A DNA stretch of 64,000 bases, from contig JACCLO010000016.1 of assembly GCA_029448655.1 (NCBI GenBank), forward strand, positions 248,001 to 312,000, read 5' to 3'. A model generated the notes under the pieces. It ran no database searches. It was not told the DNA's origin and saw only the letters and a list, made by a program, of their open reading frames with translations. Positions 15,997 through 27,756 of the stretch are shown here, one piece after another. Each line of letters starts with the position of its first letter. Position 1 is the stretch's first letter. The position numbers and the translations under genes were made by a program. The DNA is from Wolfiporia cocos (taxonomy: Eukaryota > Basidiomycota > Agaricomycetes > Polyporales > Phaeolaceae).

Positions 15997-16582
15997 AGAT
16001 GAGCTTTGAGTGATGATAAGTAGAAAGCAATCAGCCTGCACACGTCTATAACGCCTTGCAAATGAGACGCATGGACGAGATGAACAAACTGCCGCACATA
16101 GCAGGCTACTAAGTGCCGTGGCCTCCACATGGAAATGGTGTAAACATGCACCAACAAGGTTCAAGCTGGTGTAGGTCACATGAGTCACATGCTTTTGAGA
16201 AAAGTGCAGGCTTTGCTCCCTAGCATTTTGCACCAAATGTTCATTCAAATACTGTTAAAAGCAACCTGACATTGCTGTGTGGCAGGTGGCATCATGGCAC
16301 AAGGGGCAGAGTTGGCCATGTGATACTAGTATGAGGGGAACATGACATTGTATGGTGCACCATTTTCGTGTGATCCATAGATACTTGTTCATGTATACAA
16401 ATTGAATGGTGGGCATATAGTTGCCTTGCCAGTTTATAACATACCTTGGTCCCTGTCTATTGAAGTTGAGAATCAAAATCCTCTTTGTTGCTTGATTGAC
16501 TCTATCACGAATGCCAACTGCTCAGCCACTAAACACAAACAATGACTGACTGATGACAAAGCTTGCTGTTGTGGGTTGGTAG
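15997..16582. other. Intergenic region between lectin gene and Tc1/mariner-like element
   Basis: About 0.6 kb of AT-rich sequence containing the lectin upstream region. No gene is supported. Confidence 0.5.
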
Positions 16583-16584
16583 TA

Positions 16585-19513
16585 CAGTCCTGGACAAGCA
16601 AACACCGCAAATTCTGTAAAGAGTTTCTGAGTGGTTTTCACCACATTCTGAGTGCGGATCTGAGCTCTAGAGGCCACAAAACGTCCGAATCTGCCCTATC
16701 TATATTTTTCCCACGACTTTTTGGTCACCACCAAGTTTTTGCCCTGAAATGCCTATAGGCGCCCAACGGCTCACGACAAAAACATATGTAGACTACTTCA
16801 TACTCGATTCTATAGCCCACATTGCCTGCTCAGAAACCTGGTGATGCCGTTTCTGCTTCTGCACAGCCCACGCCACCGCCTTCTCCGTCAGCCCAAGTCG
16901 ATAAGCACTTAGAAATCTCCAAGACCTATTTATAAAATGTCTGATCACCTCAACCGGGCAAGCATCTAATACTTCAACAGCGGTGCGCTTTGCATCTGCA
17001 AATGTTGGCTTAGATATCTCCCTGTAACGATACTTGCACCAACCCAAATACTGATATAAATCAATTCTAAGACACTAAGATCAATTCTGAAAAATGCGCA
17101 CCGTTTCTATTGGGTTAAGCTTGCAATGGAACTTAGGCAAGAAGACACAATAGTGCCCTGCCTCTTGAATCATTGTCTCAAGCATTGATGGCTGATTCAT
17201 GAAGTCGTCTTGCTGACTAAGCAGCCGTGCCATGCAACAGTTCTCGCTCTCGAAAAGACATACTGGGGAACATTTTGCACAGAGCTTGCTGACATCGAAA
17301 CCACGTTCTTCAAGTACAGTTATTAGGCCTTTTGGCTTGCCTGCCAGTGTTGTCATCTTCTGAGGAAGTCCGCAAAGGACAATGACAGGGTTAGATGTGG
17401 GAATAAATGTATCGTGCTGCTTGTGCTGCTTGCCTCCGTCCGATTTATTCATGTCAAATGCCCGGAGAGCATCTGGAGGAAGAGCAGCATGGTTTGATGG
17501 CTGATAAAATATCCAGCAAGCCTTCTTGCCTGGATATGCTTCATTTTGGATTTTGATGGCTTCCTTGACCTGTGCCAGTAATTGGTCGCTATCCCACCAG
17601 GCATCAGTGTTAGAGCCTGGATAAATTATGTGGCGGGCATCTTTGACGATCTCTCCACTGTCACCATGAATTACTAAGCATCCAGTCTCCTCACAGATGA
17701 AGTCGGACACATAAATAAGCCGCCCCCTGCCCTTCTTCCTCAGTGGCTGCTCACCGTCATGGAGCCTATATACAGATCAGCTAATGAATGAATCTGAAAG
17801 ATGATCACATGCATACCAAAGATTTCGAGCCTCGTCATTTACATGAAAGATTGACTTGTCATGCCAGTAAGCTTTCACCTCAACCTCACCTTCATGCAGC
17901 TCTGGCTCAATGTGCACGAGTTCAGGACCCTCAAACCTCACCATACAGCGTTTGAGGCTTGCCATAAGTGGTAGGAAAACATCTTGACAATACTTGATCA
18001 CATCTGCATGCTCATAACCATCCATGTAGACACCCTTCCACACAACCGCTCTCCTCCACCCGAGTCTAATGAGCCATCTACGAGCAGTGCGATCACCAAG
18101 TGGCGCCTTTGGGAAAATGTTGAGATCAGGAAATATGATAGAGTTGAGTGTGTCCCTGAGTCTGCGTGGAGTGACTTTACCAATAGGCTGAGTGACGAGC
18201 CAGTCCTGTGTGCGCTTCTGAACAGCTTCATTGTGTAGCCGTGAATGTGCATTTGCTGAACCTCCACATTTCTCAATTGGCAGCACTTCGAATAGCTGGT
18301 AGTGGCGTGCAAACCAATTGCCGCTACCCTTGTGCCACTGACGTGCGATCTGCAAGCTCAAGTCGATCCTGGAGAAGCCTTTGAGCCAAAGTGTAGTGAA
18401 GTTGATGAGAATCATGAACTGGTTCACCCAGGTCCAAGGTAATGTCCTGCTCTTGTTCTGCAGATCGTCTTTGAGCTTCTTTCGAAGCAGCGACCAATCA
18501 TGGGTCTTGGATCGCCCTTGGACCTCCTCTATCAGCTCGTCTTCCCAGCTCTCATCGACATCTCTGTCCACTCGGATCTCCTCTGCACTCCCACTTGCAG
18601 GAGCTGGAGCTTCGCCCTCTTCAATTGGCTCACTCTCTCTATGTGATGCTGTGCTGCCCTGGGCTGCATCTTCACCATCCCGGAGATTGCCTTCAAGCCT
18701 ATTCTCACATGCATCGGCCATTGGAAGAGTGGTGATTGCAGGAGATAAGGTATGGGATGGCATGGTGAGCTTCGTCTGCTGTAATGCATGGCCATGCAGT
18801 GTTTGTGCTGCAGACTGTAATCGTGAGGATATCTTCTGCACAGATGCAGCAGCAAAGCTCTTGAAACCAAAGTGAGTCAAGTCTGTCTGATTTCTCCACG
18901 TCTTCTGATACCGCTGCTTTGTGTTTGCAGATTTGCTCATCACGTCTGGACCCTTGACATAGGTACGTGGCCGTGCAACTGTTCTCGTTAGCAATGGATC
19001 ATTCAATAATGATGAGTCGTACTCTTGTATTTCCTTCGTTTCTCTGCCCAGTTCTTCAGCTTTGCGCAGAATGACTGTGTTGTATTGGGTTCAAATTGGC
19101 AGGAGAAGCCTGATGAGTATGATGCTGAAGGCCAGATGTAGATGTATTTTCAGGCTGTTTAGGATGTCACCCTCAAACCATGTTTCATGCAGACAAGTGG
19201 CGCTAATCACATCATGTTTGATTTATGGGGGGTGATATATAAATATTAATTAAATTCTGATCATGGAATCATGTTGCGACAATTAACAGGAGTCGATTGG
19301 TGTATTTTTCGAGATTTTAGCGCTTATTTTGAGGTCACCGCCAATTTTTTGGTCTCAAAAAACTAAAAATGGAAGTTTTTGAGAATTGGCTCGTGCAATT
19401 TGTATCACATTATTGAGTAATGCATAATTATGAATAAAACCACTAGTTTCAAGAGCCTACATAGCGTAGAAAATTCATTACTCAAATTTGCGGTGTTTGC
19501 TTGTCCGGAACTG
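16585..19513 (-). mobile_element. Tc1/mariner-superfamily DNA transposon, full length
   Basis: The 2,929-bp element is bounded by 29-bp inverted repeats with two mismatches. The left end starts CAGTCCTGGACAAGCAAACA at 16585; the right end is its complement, finishing at 19513. It is flanked by TA on both sides (16583-16584 and 19514-19515), the classic TA target duplication. It carries one spliced transposase gene on the minus strand. A shorter copy with the same ends lies at 40989-42363. Subterminal sequence is also shared with that copy, for example the GGAGTCGATTGGT region near 19290. Confidence 0.93.
16793..18940 (-). CDS. DDE transposase of the Tc1/mariner-like element (catalytic residue likely lost)
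   Basis: Three exons, 18940-17817, 17765-17102 and 17050-16793, join in one frame to about 681 residues. The start is the first ATG (MSKSANTK); the frame stays open a further 22 codons upstream. The N-terminal third is acidic and low in complexity. A helix-turn-helix-like region follows (VTPRRLRDTLN, DRTARRWLIRLGWRR). The catalytic core has YWHDKSIFHVND (first Asp), a KGRGRLIYVSDFI strand restored exactly across the first splice, and FLPKFHCKLNPIE (final Glu). In relatives I know, the second catalytic Asp lies in an FDxSSNH-type motif; here the motif reads IFYQPSNHAA, so a Tyr sits where the Asp is expected. No frameshift or stop is present. The protein is probably made but inactive. Confidence 0.85.
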
Positions 19514-20349
19514 TAGCGCTGGGTTGCTGACTAATCAGGTGGCAAGTGACATGAGGGAAGTAGTCATGAGGTAATGCAATGAGATTGAAGTTGAGAAAGG
19601 GACACCCTACAGCATTGTCTTATATATGTACATGGCAGCACTACGACTAAGCCTATCCTGATGTCCCTGGTCTGTGCACCACCGGTAATGGCATGCATGG
19701 TAATGAGCCAACTATATGTGATAACAGAACAGCCTATAGCACAAGTGCCTACACCTATGTGACATGGCCAGGCAGTGCCCAAGCCTTCTCCAAGGTCCAT
19801 GAAATTTCTCCAATGTTCTACAGGATTCCAACCTAGATCCAATGCCATATAAGGAATACATGATCATGGGATAGTTGCTTATGTAAGTGATGGATTATGT
19901 AAGCTGATCTAGAGCCTTAACCAGCATTTAACTATCATGTGATTGTCAAAAGTGTGAGAGTTTGGATACAGCTAATGCCACTTGATATATTTGAGATAAA
20001 ATTGGTAAAAAAAGGTGAGAAACTGTGACAGACTCGACACATTCAACTTCAACAAAGACAACAGTAATCAATGAGGGTGGAATACCTCACAAGGTCAGGA
20101 TATTCAATTGCTGTATTGGGCTGAATGTCCCATACCATGAGGTAAGGGGTGGCTCTTACTGCCACATTGGCCTGCACAGTCCACAATGTCAATCACATCA
20201 CCCCATTTGTTTAGGGCTTCATGCTTTGATTTCTGTAGCCCTTTTCATCAGTTGGAATAACTTATCAGTGCTTCTGGCTTCTGATTCAGCTATCCATGTG
20301 GTTGTGAATGCCTGTAAGCCATTCAATGGCACTTCTTGTAGGATCTTGT

Positions 20350-20640
20350 TGGGTCAGCTATGACTTTTGCATGGGAGTATATCCATGCTGCTTATTGTGC
20401 CTGTGTAGTTTGTGGTAACAGACTCAGCAGAGTCTTGTCAACGGCACGACTGTCCATCATACCATATATTGGGAAAGTCCAGAGTGAGAGATGGCTTTGG
20501 TGTCTTAGTTGAAGGTGTTCCCACATCACCATATGCTGTTGCTCCGGCATCTCCACAACAGTGACATGACATGACATAAGTCTATGACATAGGATGTCCA
20601 ATGCTGAAAACACCGTTGGTCAGTGTGCTGGCTTGGTCAA
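20350..20640 (+). repeat. Unclassified dispersed repeat, copy 1
   Basis: About 290 bp that aligns, with many substitutions and small gaps, to 62530-62917 in the same orientation. Shared landmarks include CATGCTGCTTATTGTG, CATCCATCATACCATAT and TATGACATAGGATGTC. No coding potential or terminal repeats were seen. Confidence 0.7.
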
Positions 20641-21460
20641 GCCTCCTTGTGCATTGCAAAGTCACATGGGATGTATATAACCCATGAATGAAGATAAGTG
20701 TCCATTCTCTCATGAGTTTCTCACTTCAGAGGTATTTGCCACCAGTAGTGTTGTGCCTGGCCTGGCCTGGCCTGGCCCAAATGCCCTGGCTTTGGCCTGG
20801 CTTTGGATGGCCCATGGCTTTTCAAAACCTGAGGCCAGGCCCTCACTGATGGCTCACAGCTTGGCCCAGCCTGGGCTGTGGCTGAGCTGGGGCCTACCAC
20901 TGCTAGAACAGTCATCACTATAGCTTCAAAGTTTGAAATATACCATTGTCAACTGTTCCTTGATGAAAAGAAACATTGAGGCCTACAATTTATAGTAGGA
21001 TTAAGTGTCAAAATAACCTTCCACCAGCATGGTGTTCAGTAGCTCACCTGTCATATGAGGTATCATATAGGCACCCTATGGTGCACAGCAGGCTTCAATG
21101 TTAAGGATCTGACTTAGGGGCCTTTTCTGTGACACAAGCAACAATCTCAAACAAGAGCCTGGGCAATAGTACTCGCTCAAAGGCATATTGCTAGCAGGGT
21201 TGTTCAAGGTATAAAAGGCCAAGATGAATCTGGGGGGCTACTCAGCTTGCAGGCCAATATATATGCTATCCTGGTGTTTGTACATGTTATGCTATGTGGC
21301 CGGTAATGGCAGAGTTCCTGGTAACATAGTGAAACAGTGGTGATCATATGTTAGATTGACAAGTGGTTGGAGTGATTGTGGATGATCGTGGTGGCTACAC
21401 TGAGTGTCTAGTTAGGGTTTGGTACATGACTAGGGTTACTATATAAGGAACAGGCACTAA

Positions 21461-21500
21461 GATAAGATAAGATAAGATAAGATACGATAAGATAAGATAA
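21461..21500 (+). repeat. GATAA pentanucleotide microsatellite
   Basis: Eight GATAA units, the fifth altered to GATAC. Confidence 0.95.
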
Positions 21501-23759
21501 GGGAGCTTGTCAGACATTGTTAGTCTTTGGCTAGGGCAATGAAATTGGCTTGAAAAAACAAACACAGAGGCACTACATTGGAGTTGAGAATATTGCTACT
21601 ATGTACAATCCTATATTGTAATTGCTGGACATTGTATTCATTAGGGTCACCAGGCCAGGGCTCAACAGCTTGGCCTGAGACACAAGCTGGGCCCTGGGCC
21701 ATCTCAAGCCGCTGTGTAAAGCCTGGCTTGGCCTGGCCCAAGTAGGGCCTGGCCTGGCCTGGCTCACAACACAAAGCTGGGCCTGGCACATCACCAGCCA
21801 GCAGCCCAGGCACATTGGAGCTCTCAAAGGGCTTCAGACATTTGCATCACTGAGCAAGATCCTATGAATTTGAAATGGTGGAGTAGGTGCCTCTGGACAT
21901 GCTGAATAGCACAGTTCAAAGCAGTGTCCATCATCACATTCAGGATGGGTTGGAAGATAATTGCCAAAGCTCAAAGCCATGATCAACTGATGTGTACACA
22001 TAGGAACATTGCAAATGGTGTATATCAGTTTCACAATGAGTGTATATCCTTTACAACATAGCAGCCATAATCAGATTCTGCTTCAGCTTCAGGAGTGGGG
22101 ATCATGGATAAATTGCTGAGGCTATCCAATGACATTGTCCTATCACCAGATGTAGCTTGGAATGTGTTCAGACAAAAACTGCATGCTGTAAATGTATTGT
22201 CTGCATTCAGGAATTGTGAAGTTCTGAGATTGAGTATGAGGCATGATACCTAACAATACCCTCTGTCAGTACATTCCTGGACACTAATTTTGAGCCTCAC
22301 AGCCATGGATAAGGCAGCTAGTTCCCAGCTGGAGTGGCAGTCAGAAATGTGAGTTGTCCACAGTACATTTAAGGTGCTCATGGTAAGCTAATTTTCTGGA
22401 TGTCCCCCACAACTGCAAAACAAACTAAATTTAGTAGTCCTGTAGCTGGGTGACAACATGATTATCATTATTGTTGAAAATTATTAGAATGAGCATGCAC
22501 ACCAAATGCCCTATACAATCTCATAAGTGCATGAGTTATGATAGATTCATACACTGACATTGCATAGAATATAGAGCCATCTCAAAAAGAGATACCTAAC
22601 ATATTCATAGTTCCCTGAAACATGAGATATTGTTTAAATGATGCCCAATCCCTTATGTTGCAGCTCTGCACAGCTGGAATGATGGTCATAATGTAGAATG
22701 TGGCTGTAAGAAGCATTAGACAGTGTGTTTTATGTATGTGTATACATGATATTGTGATATTCAAAATCCTGTAAGGAATAATTTATGATTAAATATCCCT
22801 TTATACAATACACATACCAGGCTATCACAGCTACTATGTTCTGCTAACGTGCTAAACAACACCCTAGAGTTGGAGGGAAAGACAGTTTGGTGATCATTTT
22901 ATTAGTGTAACCATATTGTAGCAGAAAGTCTGAATTACAATGCAACTTTGTTTGAGCCAGTGCATCCACACAATATTAACATAGTGGATATACCAGAAAT
23001 TCTGCTATAGGTCCAATCAATGCGTGGTCAAACCCTATTGCAGAAAAGTACTCACAAGCAACAAGGAACATGAGGATTACAAGTACTCAAATTTATAAGC
23101 AGATGATGAATGAACTGATAATTGACATCATAGACCAGTCACTGACTCAATATTCTGTTACCATACAATGCATTGATGCACATGGCCAACACCATGTTCA
23201 CAAAAGCCATGGAAAGCACAACCGCAGATCTGTGATAACTGTTAGTAATGACTGTTGCTATTGTCACAGTTAATTCTGTGACATGGGGTATAGTGCGCAG
23301 CGGTCACATGACCTGTCTCATTTAACATAGGGAGCTTAGGTTACCACTGGGTACTCAAGAGTATATAGTATTGTAGTGTATTATGTAAGTGTTCCATAGG
23401 ACTATTCTAGGTGGTAGTTTAGGCGCTGCTTTAGGGTAGTCTTACAAGTAGTGGTGTGCGGCGTTGCATGTACTTAAGGCTCACAAGTCTGAGGTGTTCT
23501 CCTCAGACTTATCAATCTCGACTATGGGGGTGTTCCCCTCTTGAACTCCTTAACCTCTGCTGTGTGACTATGGCTCGCTAGTCTGGGTGTGGTCTACCTA
23601 GCCTACGTGACCCCTCAGTATGAGACGCCGACCTCAGGCAGGATTCCTGGGTCAGCTATTTCTTAGTGTATATGACTGCACAAGTCATAGAACCACAGCC
23701 AGAATGTGTGTCTGGTTGACATCATTGAGACCTTGTATGTCTCTGCAGAGCAGATGTGT

Positions 23760-25150
23760 ATACATACAGCTATGAGCCCATTCAGTGATGGTAGGTGACG
23801 GTTCAGGTCAACCGGCTTGTACCAACCCCTAACAGTTCAGGTCAGCCGGTCATCGGCCCATGCCTTAACTGTCAGGCCTACCATCGGGTGGGTCCACATC
23901 TTCCATGACTAGATGGTCATGACGGTCATGAGTCAGCCCACAACTGCTGCGACCGGATGGTTGTGAGGGTTGTGGGTCGGCCCATGACAACCACAACCAG
24001 ACAGTTGTGACGGTTGTGGGTCAGTCCACAACCATCACGACTTGACGGTCATGACGGTCGCAGGTCGGCCCACCAATGCCATGACTAAATGATTGTGATG
24101 GTTGCGGGTCAGCCCACAACTTCTGTGACCAGACTGTTATGATGTTCGCATGTCGGCCCATGACTGCCACAACTGGACGGTTATGATGGTTGTGGGTCAG
24201 CCCACCACTGCTGCAACCTGGCAGTAATGACAGTTGTGGGTCAGCCCACAACTGTCATGACTTGACAGTTATGATGGTTGTGGGTCGGCCCACAACTGCC
24301 ACAACCAGACAGTAGCAATGGTCGTGGGTCAGCCCACAACCATGGCATGTTGCCACAACCTCTGCATCTGCAACTTTCACGACCTCCATGACCTTCACGA
24401 CCTCCACAACCTTTGTGACCTCCACAACCTCTGCTATCTCCATGACCTTCACGACCTTTGTGACTTCATGACCTTCACAACCTTCGTGACCTCCATGACC
24501 TCCACGACCTTCGTGACCTTTGCGACCTCCGCAACCTTTGCGACCCCTGTGACATCTGAAAGTTGCAGATGTGGAGGTCACAGAGGTCACAGAAGTTGCA
24601 GACATGGAGGTTGTGGAGGTTGAAAAAGGTGCAGATGCAGAGGGTGCGGAGGTCATGGTTGCAGAGGTCGTGGAGGTCATGAAGGTCGTGGAGGTCGTGG
24701 AGCAACTTCTGCAACCCAGTTGTTGCTGCTGTGCCTGTTGCAACCTCTTATTCACTTTTACACTCCCTGTGGCTTATACAATCTGCAACCATGACCCTCC
24801 TCCTGGTCCTCATGACCTGTACCCACAACCTCCACAAGTTCATAATTTCTGTGGCCTTTCATAGCCTCTGTGATTTCCATGGCTCAATTGGCACTACCGT
24901 GCCTGCTGTGACCACAGTAATTTAATTTTTACTATATCTGCAACCTCTGCAACCTGTGACTGCGACCCACCACGACTCCCGCAACCTGAGAATATGACTT
25001 TTGCAACTTTAACTTATGCAGCTCTCACAACCTTTGCAACCTCTGCAACCTTTGTCACATCATACCATGGCTCTTGCAGTGTTCACACCTTGTCACCAAA
25101 ATTTCCATGACTTCTGCAACTTGCAGCTGCGACCAACCGCAACCCGAGTG
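23760..25150. mobile_element. Remnant of an old KDZ-type element (subterminal arrays only)
   Basis: From about 23795 the sequence matches the left arm of the giant element at 34272, including GTGACGGTTCAGGTCAACCG and CTTGTACCAACCCCTAAC. It continues as a 44-bp-unit array with the GGGTCGGCCCAC core to about 24335. From 24335 to about 24720 follows a CpG-depleted version of the GGTCGCGGA array (units such as CCTCCACGACC and TTCGTGACC). No gene survives. The piece is cut on the right by the retrotransposon at 25160. It shows that the family behind the giant element has inserted here before. Confidence 0.75.
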
Positions 25151-25159
25151 ACCTGTGGC

Positions 25160-25868
25160 TGCTACGGTTATTTTAATTTTTCGACTATCGACGGAACTCA
25201 CCACTGGACGAATACGATACAGGGACTTGTTGCGCAACCAACCCCTGGCTACTCGTGACTCTACTGGGCGCATCCCCAGTTGTACTAGCATATAGGGCGC
25301 GTTTCACTTTTGGCAGATCCAACTCTGCCACCGTTTCATCTTTATCATCCCGCAGTTGATAGATGGCGTTCAACCGCCATCTTCATTTCTATCTATCATT
25401 TCAGATATATCACTCCATACCTATCAAACGTTTGGTACTATAGCGTAGATAGTAGCGGTGACATCTGGGATGGACTCGACCCCTAAAACCTAACGTAGTA
25501 TATAAACTCAAGTACTTACTGTCGAAGCTCTTCAGCTCGACCTTGTTGTACAAACAAGAAGTCTTATACTCGTTCTCAAACGTAGGAAACTACGCTCAGT
25601 ATTTCTCGCTCGAGCAACCGAACAACTAAGTCCTCAAAGTGCACATTGACTTCTCGGACTTAGGCGAGTCTTATATTCTACCAGACTCGCACCTGAACAG
25701 ATTATATCCTCTAACGCGCATTGGATATTAACCGATCTCCTAGGAATTCTACCTAGGACTTGAAGGCATCTAACGAGTATTTGCCTTGCATACGGCGGCG
25801 AGCCTACGTGCAGAAGAACGATCTATATTCGCGTCTCGAATATACGAACGGGTATTTGACCCGTAACA
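25160..25868 (+). repeat. 5' LTR of the chromovirus
   Basis: 709 bp, starting TGCTACGG (a T-to-C change from TGTTACGG in the 3' LTR) and ending CCGTAACA. A TATATAAA box at 25499-25506 predicts a transcript start near 25530-25535. Confidence 0.95.
25499..25506 (+). promoter_or_regulatory. TATA box of the chromovirus promoter
   Basis: TATATAAA in the 5' LTR. About 30 bp downstream lies AGCTCGACCTT (25534-25544), which is complementary to the primer site just after the LTR. Confidence 0.7.
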
Positions 25869-25869
25869 G

Positions 25870-25880
25870 AAGGTCGAGCT
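25870..25880 (+). other. Putative self-priming primer-binding site
   Basis: AAGGTCGAGCT starts one base after the 5' LTR and is a perfect 11-nt complement of AGCTCGACCTT at 25534-25544, the predicted 5' end of the transcript. No tRNA-type TGG site is present. This is the arrangement of Tf1/sushi-type elements, whose mRNA 5' end folds back to prime reverse transcription. Confidence 0.7.
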
Positions 25881-25902
25881 TATCACTCCCTCACCTACCA
25901 CG

Positions 25903-27756
25903 GTGCAAGGGCATATGATATTTGGACCAGAATTCCCAGCACGACTGATTGAACTCTTGCCCGAGGACATTCAGGGAGTCTACAGACTCAACCGATACGA
26001 GTGGACTGACACCATTGGAGCCTTCCGTAACCGCGGAGGAATTGTTGTCATCCCCAGAGAAGATAGGGCATCGAAGTGGGTACAAGTATACCCCTCCGCA
26101 GGAACGACCACTTGGGAAATAACGCGTGAAGCGTTCGAACGATTCGGAGAAATCCCTCCGATGTCAACCGCGACGTTGACCGAAACCAAAACCATCAACA
26201 GAACCTCCGATGCCGATGGAAATACGAATCAGCCTTCGGGCGCCACAGGAATGGCAGGAATTGAGCGCATCGGAGATGATGGGAGAAATCCTGGAAACTT
26301 TACAGGAACAGATAACAGCCAGACCGGAGGACCGGACCCTCTAGGATTTATATCTGCTTTTGCGCAGAGTGGGATTGGGTCTATGGCTGGAGGAACAAAC
26401 CTCTTTGGAAACCCCCCACAGAACGCACCCGGAATGGGTAGCGGAGGAGATCCGTCTTGGACTAGCCCAAGCGGAGGAATGGGAACAACAAACCCAGGAA
26501 CGTGGCCTTCAGGCCTATTTGGACGAACCTCCGCAGGTACAAGCGGAGGAGGATTGGGAGGAAACTTCGGACTCGGAGGAGGGAATGCCCCCCCTCCTGG
26601 AGGACTCGGAGGAGGAACCCCCACGAACCCCGGAGGAGGAACCCCTGGAGGAAACCCAGGGAACCCCGGAGGAAACCCAGGAAACCCGGGTGGAGGATAC
26701 CCGGGAGGAGGAGGACCCCCAGGAGGGCCTCCACCACCGAATGCGCCGCAGCCTCAACCTCCGGCGCCGAACCCGTATTACCGACCCCCGATGATAAAGA
26801 TCAATCCCCCGGACGTATTCGATGGGGAACGATCCGACATGCAGAACTTCATAAACCAGTGCAATTCCTGGTTTACGATGTACGAAACGTCATTCCAAAA
26901 TGACGTCCAGAGAGTGATCTTTATCCTCTCTTATATTTCGAACAAAGGGAAAACGGGTCAATGGAAACAGAATTATCACCGGGTCTATACGAACCCCCAG
27001 ACGAAACGATTCTTCCCGCCTAGTCTCGCACAGTTTGATGCGGACTTCCAGAAAGCCTTCAGAGCCATCGAAGAAGTACAGAAGGCACGGAAGAAAATCC
27101 TGGACGTAACCCAGGACAGGAAGGACATCGATGATTATATCACCGAGTTCAACAACTTGGCTGGGAAGGCTCAGTACGATCGATACAGCGCGGACGGAAA
27201 CGCGCTGCTCATAACCCTCTTTGAGGCAGGGTTACCCGAACATACGACCCGATACATCATCGGTGTTCGACCGCTACCAGCGACCATTGACGAATGGCAG
27301 TCCGCTGCCTCGTACTATGAAAATACGTACAAGATATTCTTGAAACGGGATAAGCCGTTTGTCAAGAAAAAGGCTTGGCAAACCTCAAACCAAAATAACG
27401 GGCGCACTAGTGCTCCACAGACAACCGCACCGAAAGATCCGAATGCGATGGATGTAGATCGAATGACCACCCAGGAACGGGATGATCACATCAAGAAGGG
27501 CAAATGTTTCACTTGCCATCAGCCGGGGCATATGTCGCGAGACTGCCCAAAGAAACCAAGGAAGTCAGCTCGCCCTAGGCGGACTACCCGAAAGGCCGAA
27601 GAAGAAGAAGCCGAGCAAGAAGCTCGCATCGAAGAAGTCTCTGAAGAAGAGACTGAATACATCACCGCGAACAGAGCGGTCACAGCGATTAGGGCCCTGA
27701 AAGCCAAGAACCCTGAGCTTCTTGCACAGCTCGTAGAAGAACAGGATTTTGCCTAG
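25903..27756 (+). CDS. gag: Gag protein of the chromovirus
   Basis: 617 residues. The region after residue ~90 is a long Gly/Pro/Asn-rich segment (residues ~170-285, repeats of GGGNPGNP type) and is probably disordered. Residues ~290-480 form a retrotransposon capsid domain ([20 protein letters not shown], then WKQNYHRVY). A CCHC zinc knuckle, [14 protein letters not shown], lies near residue 535-550 and would bind RNA. The C-terminus is Lys/Arg- then Glu-rich. The stop at 27754-27756 comes three codons after a GGATTTT slippery heptamer, so pol is expressed by -1 frameshifting. Confidence 0.93.
   Translation: MQGHMIFGPEFPARLIELLPEDIQGVYRLNRYEWTDTIGAFRNRGGIVVIPREDRASKWVQVYPSAGTTTWEITREAFERFGEIPPMSTATLTETKTINRTSDADGNTNQPSGATGMAGIERIGDDGRNPGNFTGTDNSQTGGPDPLGFISAFAQSGIGSMAGGTNLFGNPPQNAPGMGSGGDPSWTSPSGGMGTTNPGTWPSGLFGRTSAGTSGGGLGGNFGLGGGNAPPPGGLGGGTPTNPGGGTPGGNPGNPGGNPGNPGGGYPGGGGPPGGPPPPNAPQPQPPAPNPYYRPPMIKINPPDVFDGERSDMQNFINQCNSWFTMYETSFQNDVQRVIFILSYISNKGKTGQWKQNYHRVYTNPQTKRFFPPSLAQFDADFQKAFRAIEEVQKARKKILDVTQDRKDIDDYITEFNNLAGKAQYDRYSADGNALLITLFEAGLPEHTTRYIIGVRPLPATIDEWQSAASYYENTYKIFLKRDKPFVKKKAWQTSNQNNGRTSAPQTTAPKDPNAMDVDRMTTQERDDHIKKGKCFTCHQPGHMSRDCPKKPRKSARPRRTTRKAEEEEAEQEARIEEVSEEETEYITANRAVTAIRALKAKNPELLAQLVEEQDFA
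27744..27750 (+). promoter_or_regulatory. -1 ribosomal frameshift site (gag to pol)
   Basis: G GAT TTT in the gag frame can slip to GGA TTT. The -1 frame is open from here through the protease. The heptamer follows the pattern of the known GGAUUUA retroviral slip site. It lies directly before the gag stop. Confidence 0.65.

Larger units (their letters stand above)
19516..23759. other. 4.2-kb gene-free, repeat-decayed region
   Basis: AT-rich sequence with few CpG and many TpG/CpA, as expected of old methylated repeats. No supported gene. It includes the dispersed repeat at 20350-20640, two GGCCTGG-rich tracts (about 20750-20905 and 21640-21815) and a GATAA microsatellite. About 23278-23665 resembles an LTR in layout (it shares the ATCTCGAC and CCCCTCTT pattern with the LTR at 58241), but its ends and a target duplication could not be fixed. 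Confidence 0.6.

Noticed and set aside
23278..23665. A second solo LTR family
   Set aside because: Layout resembles the LTR at 58241, but no matching ends or 5-bp duplication could be found, so it is only mentioned in the regional entry.
24255..24755. Open frames rich in Val/Glu or Cys/His in the decayed array
   Set aside because: Low-complexity translations of the decayed GGTCGCGGA-type repeats.
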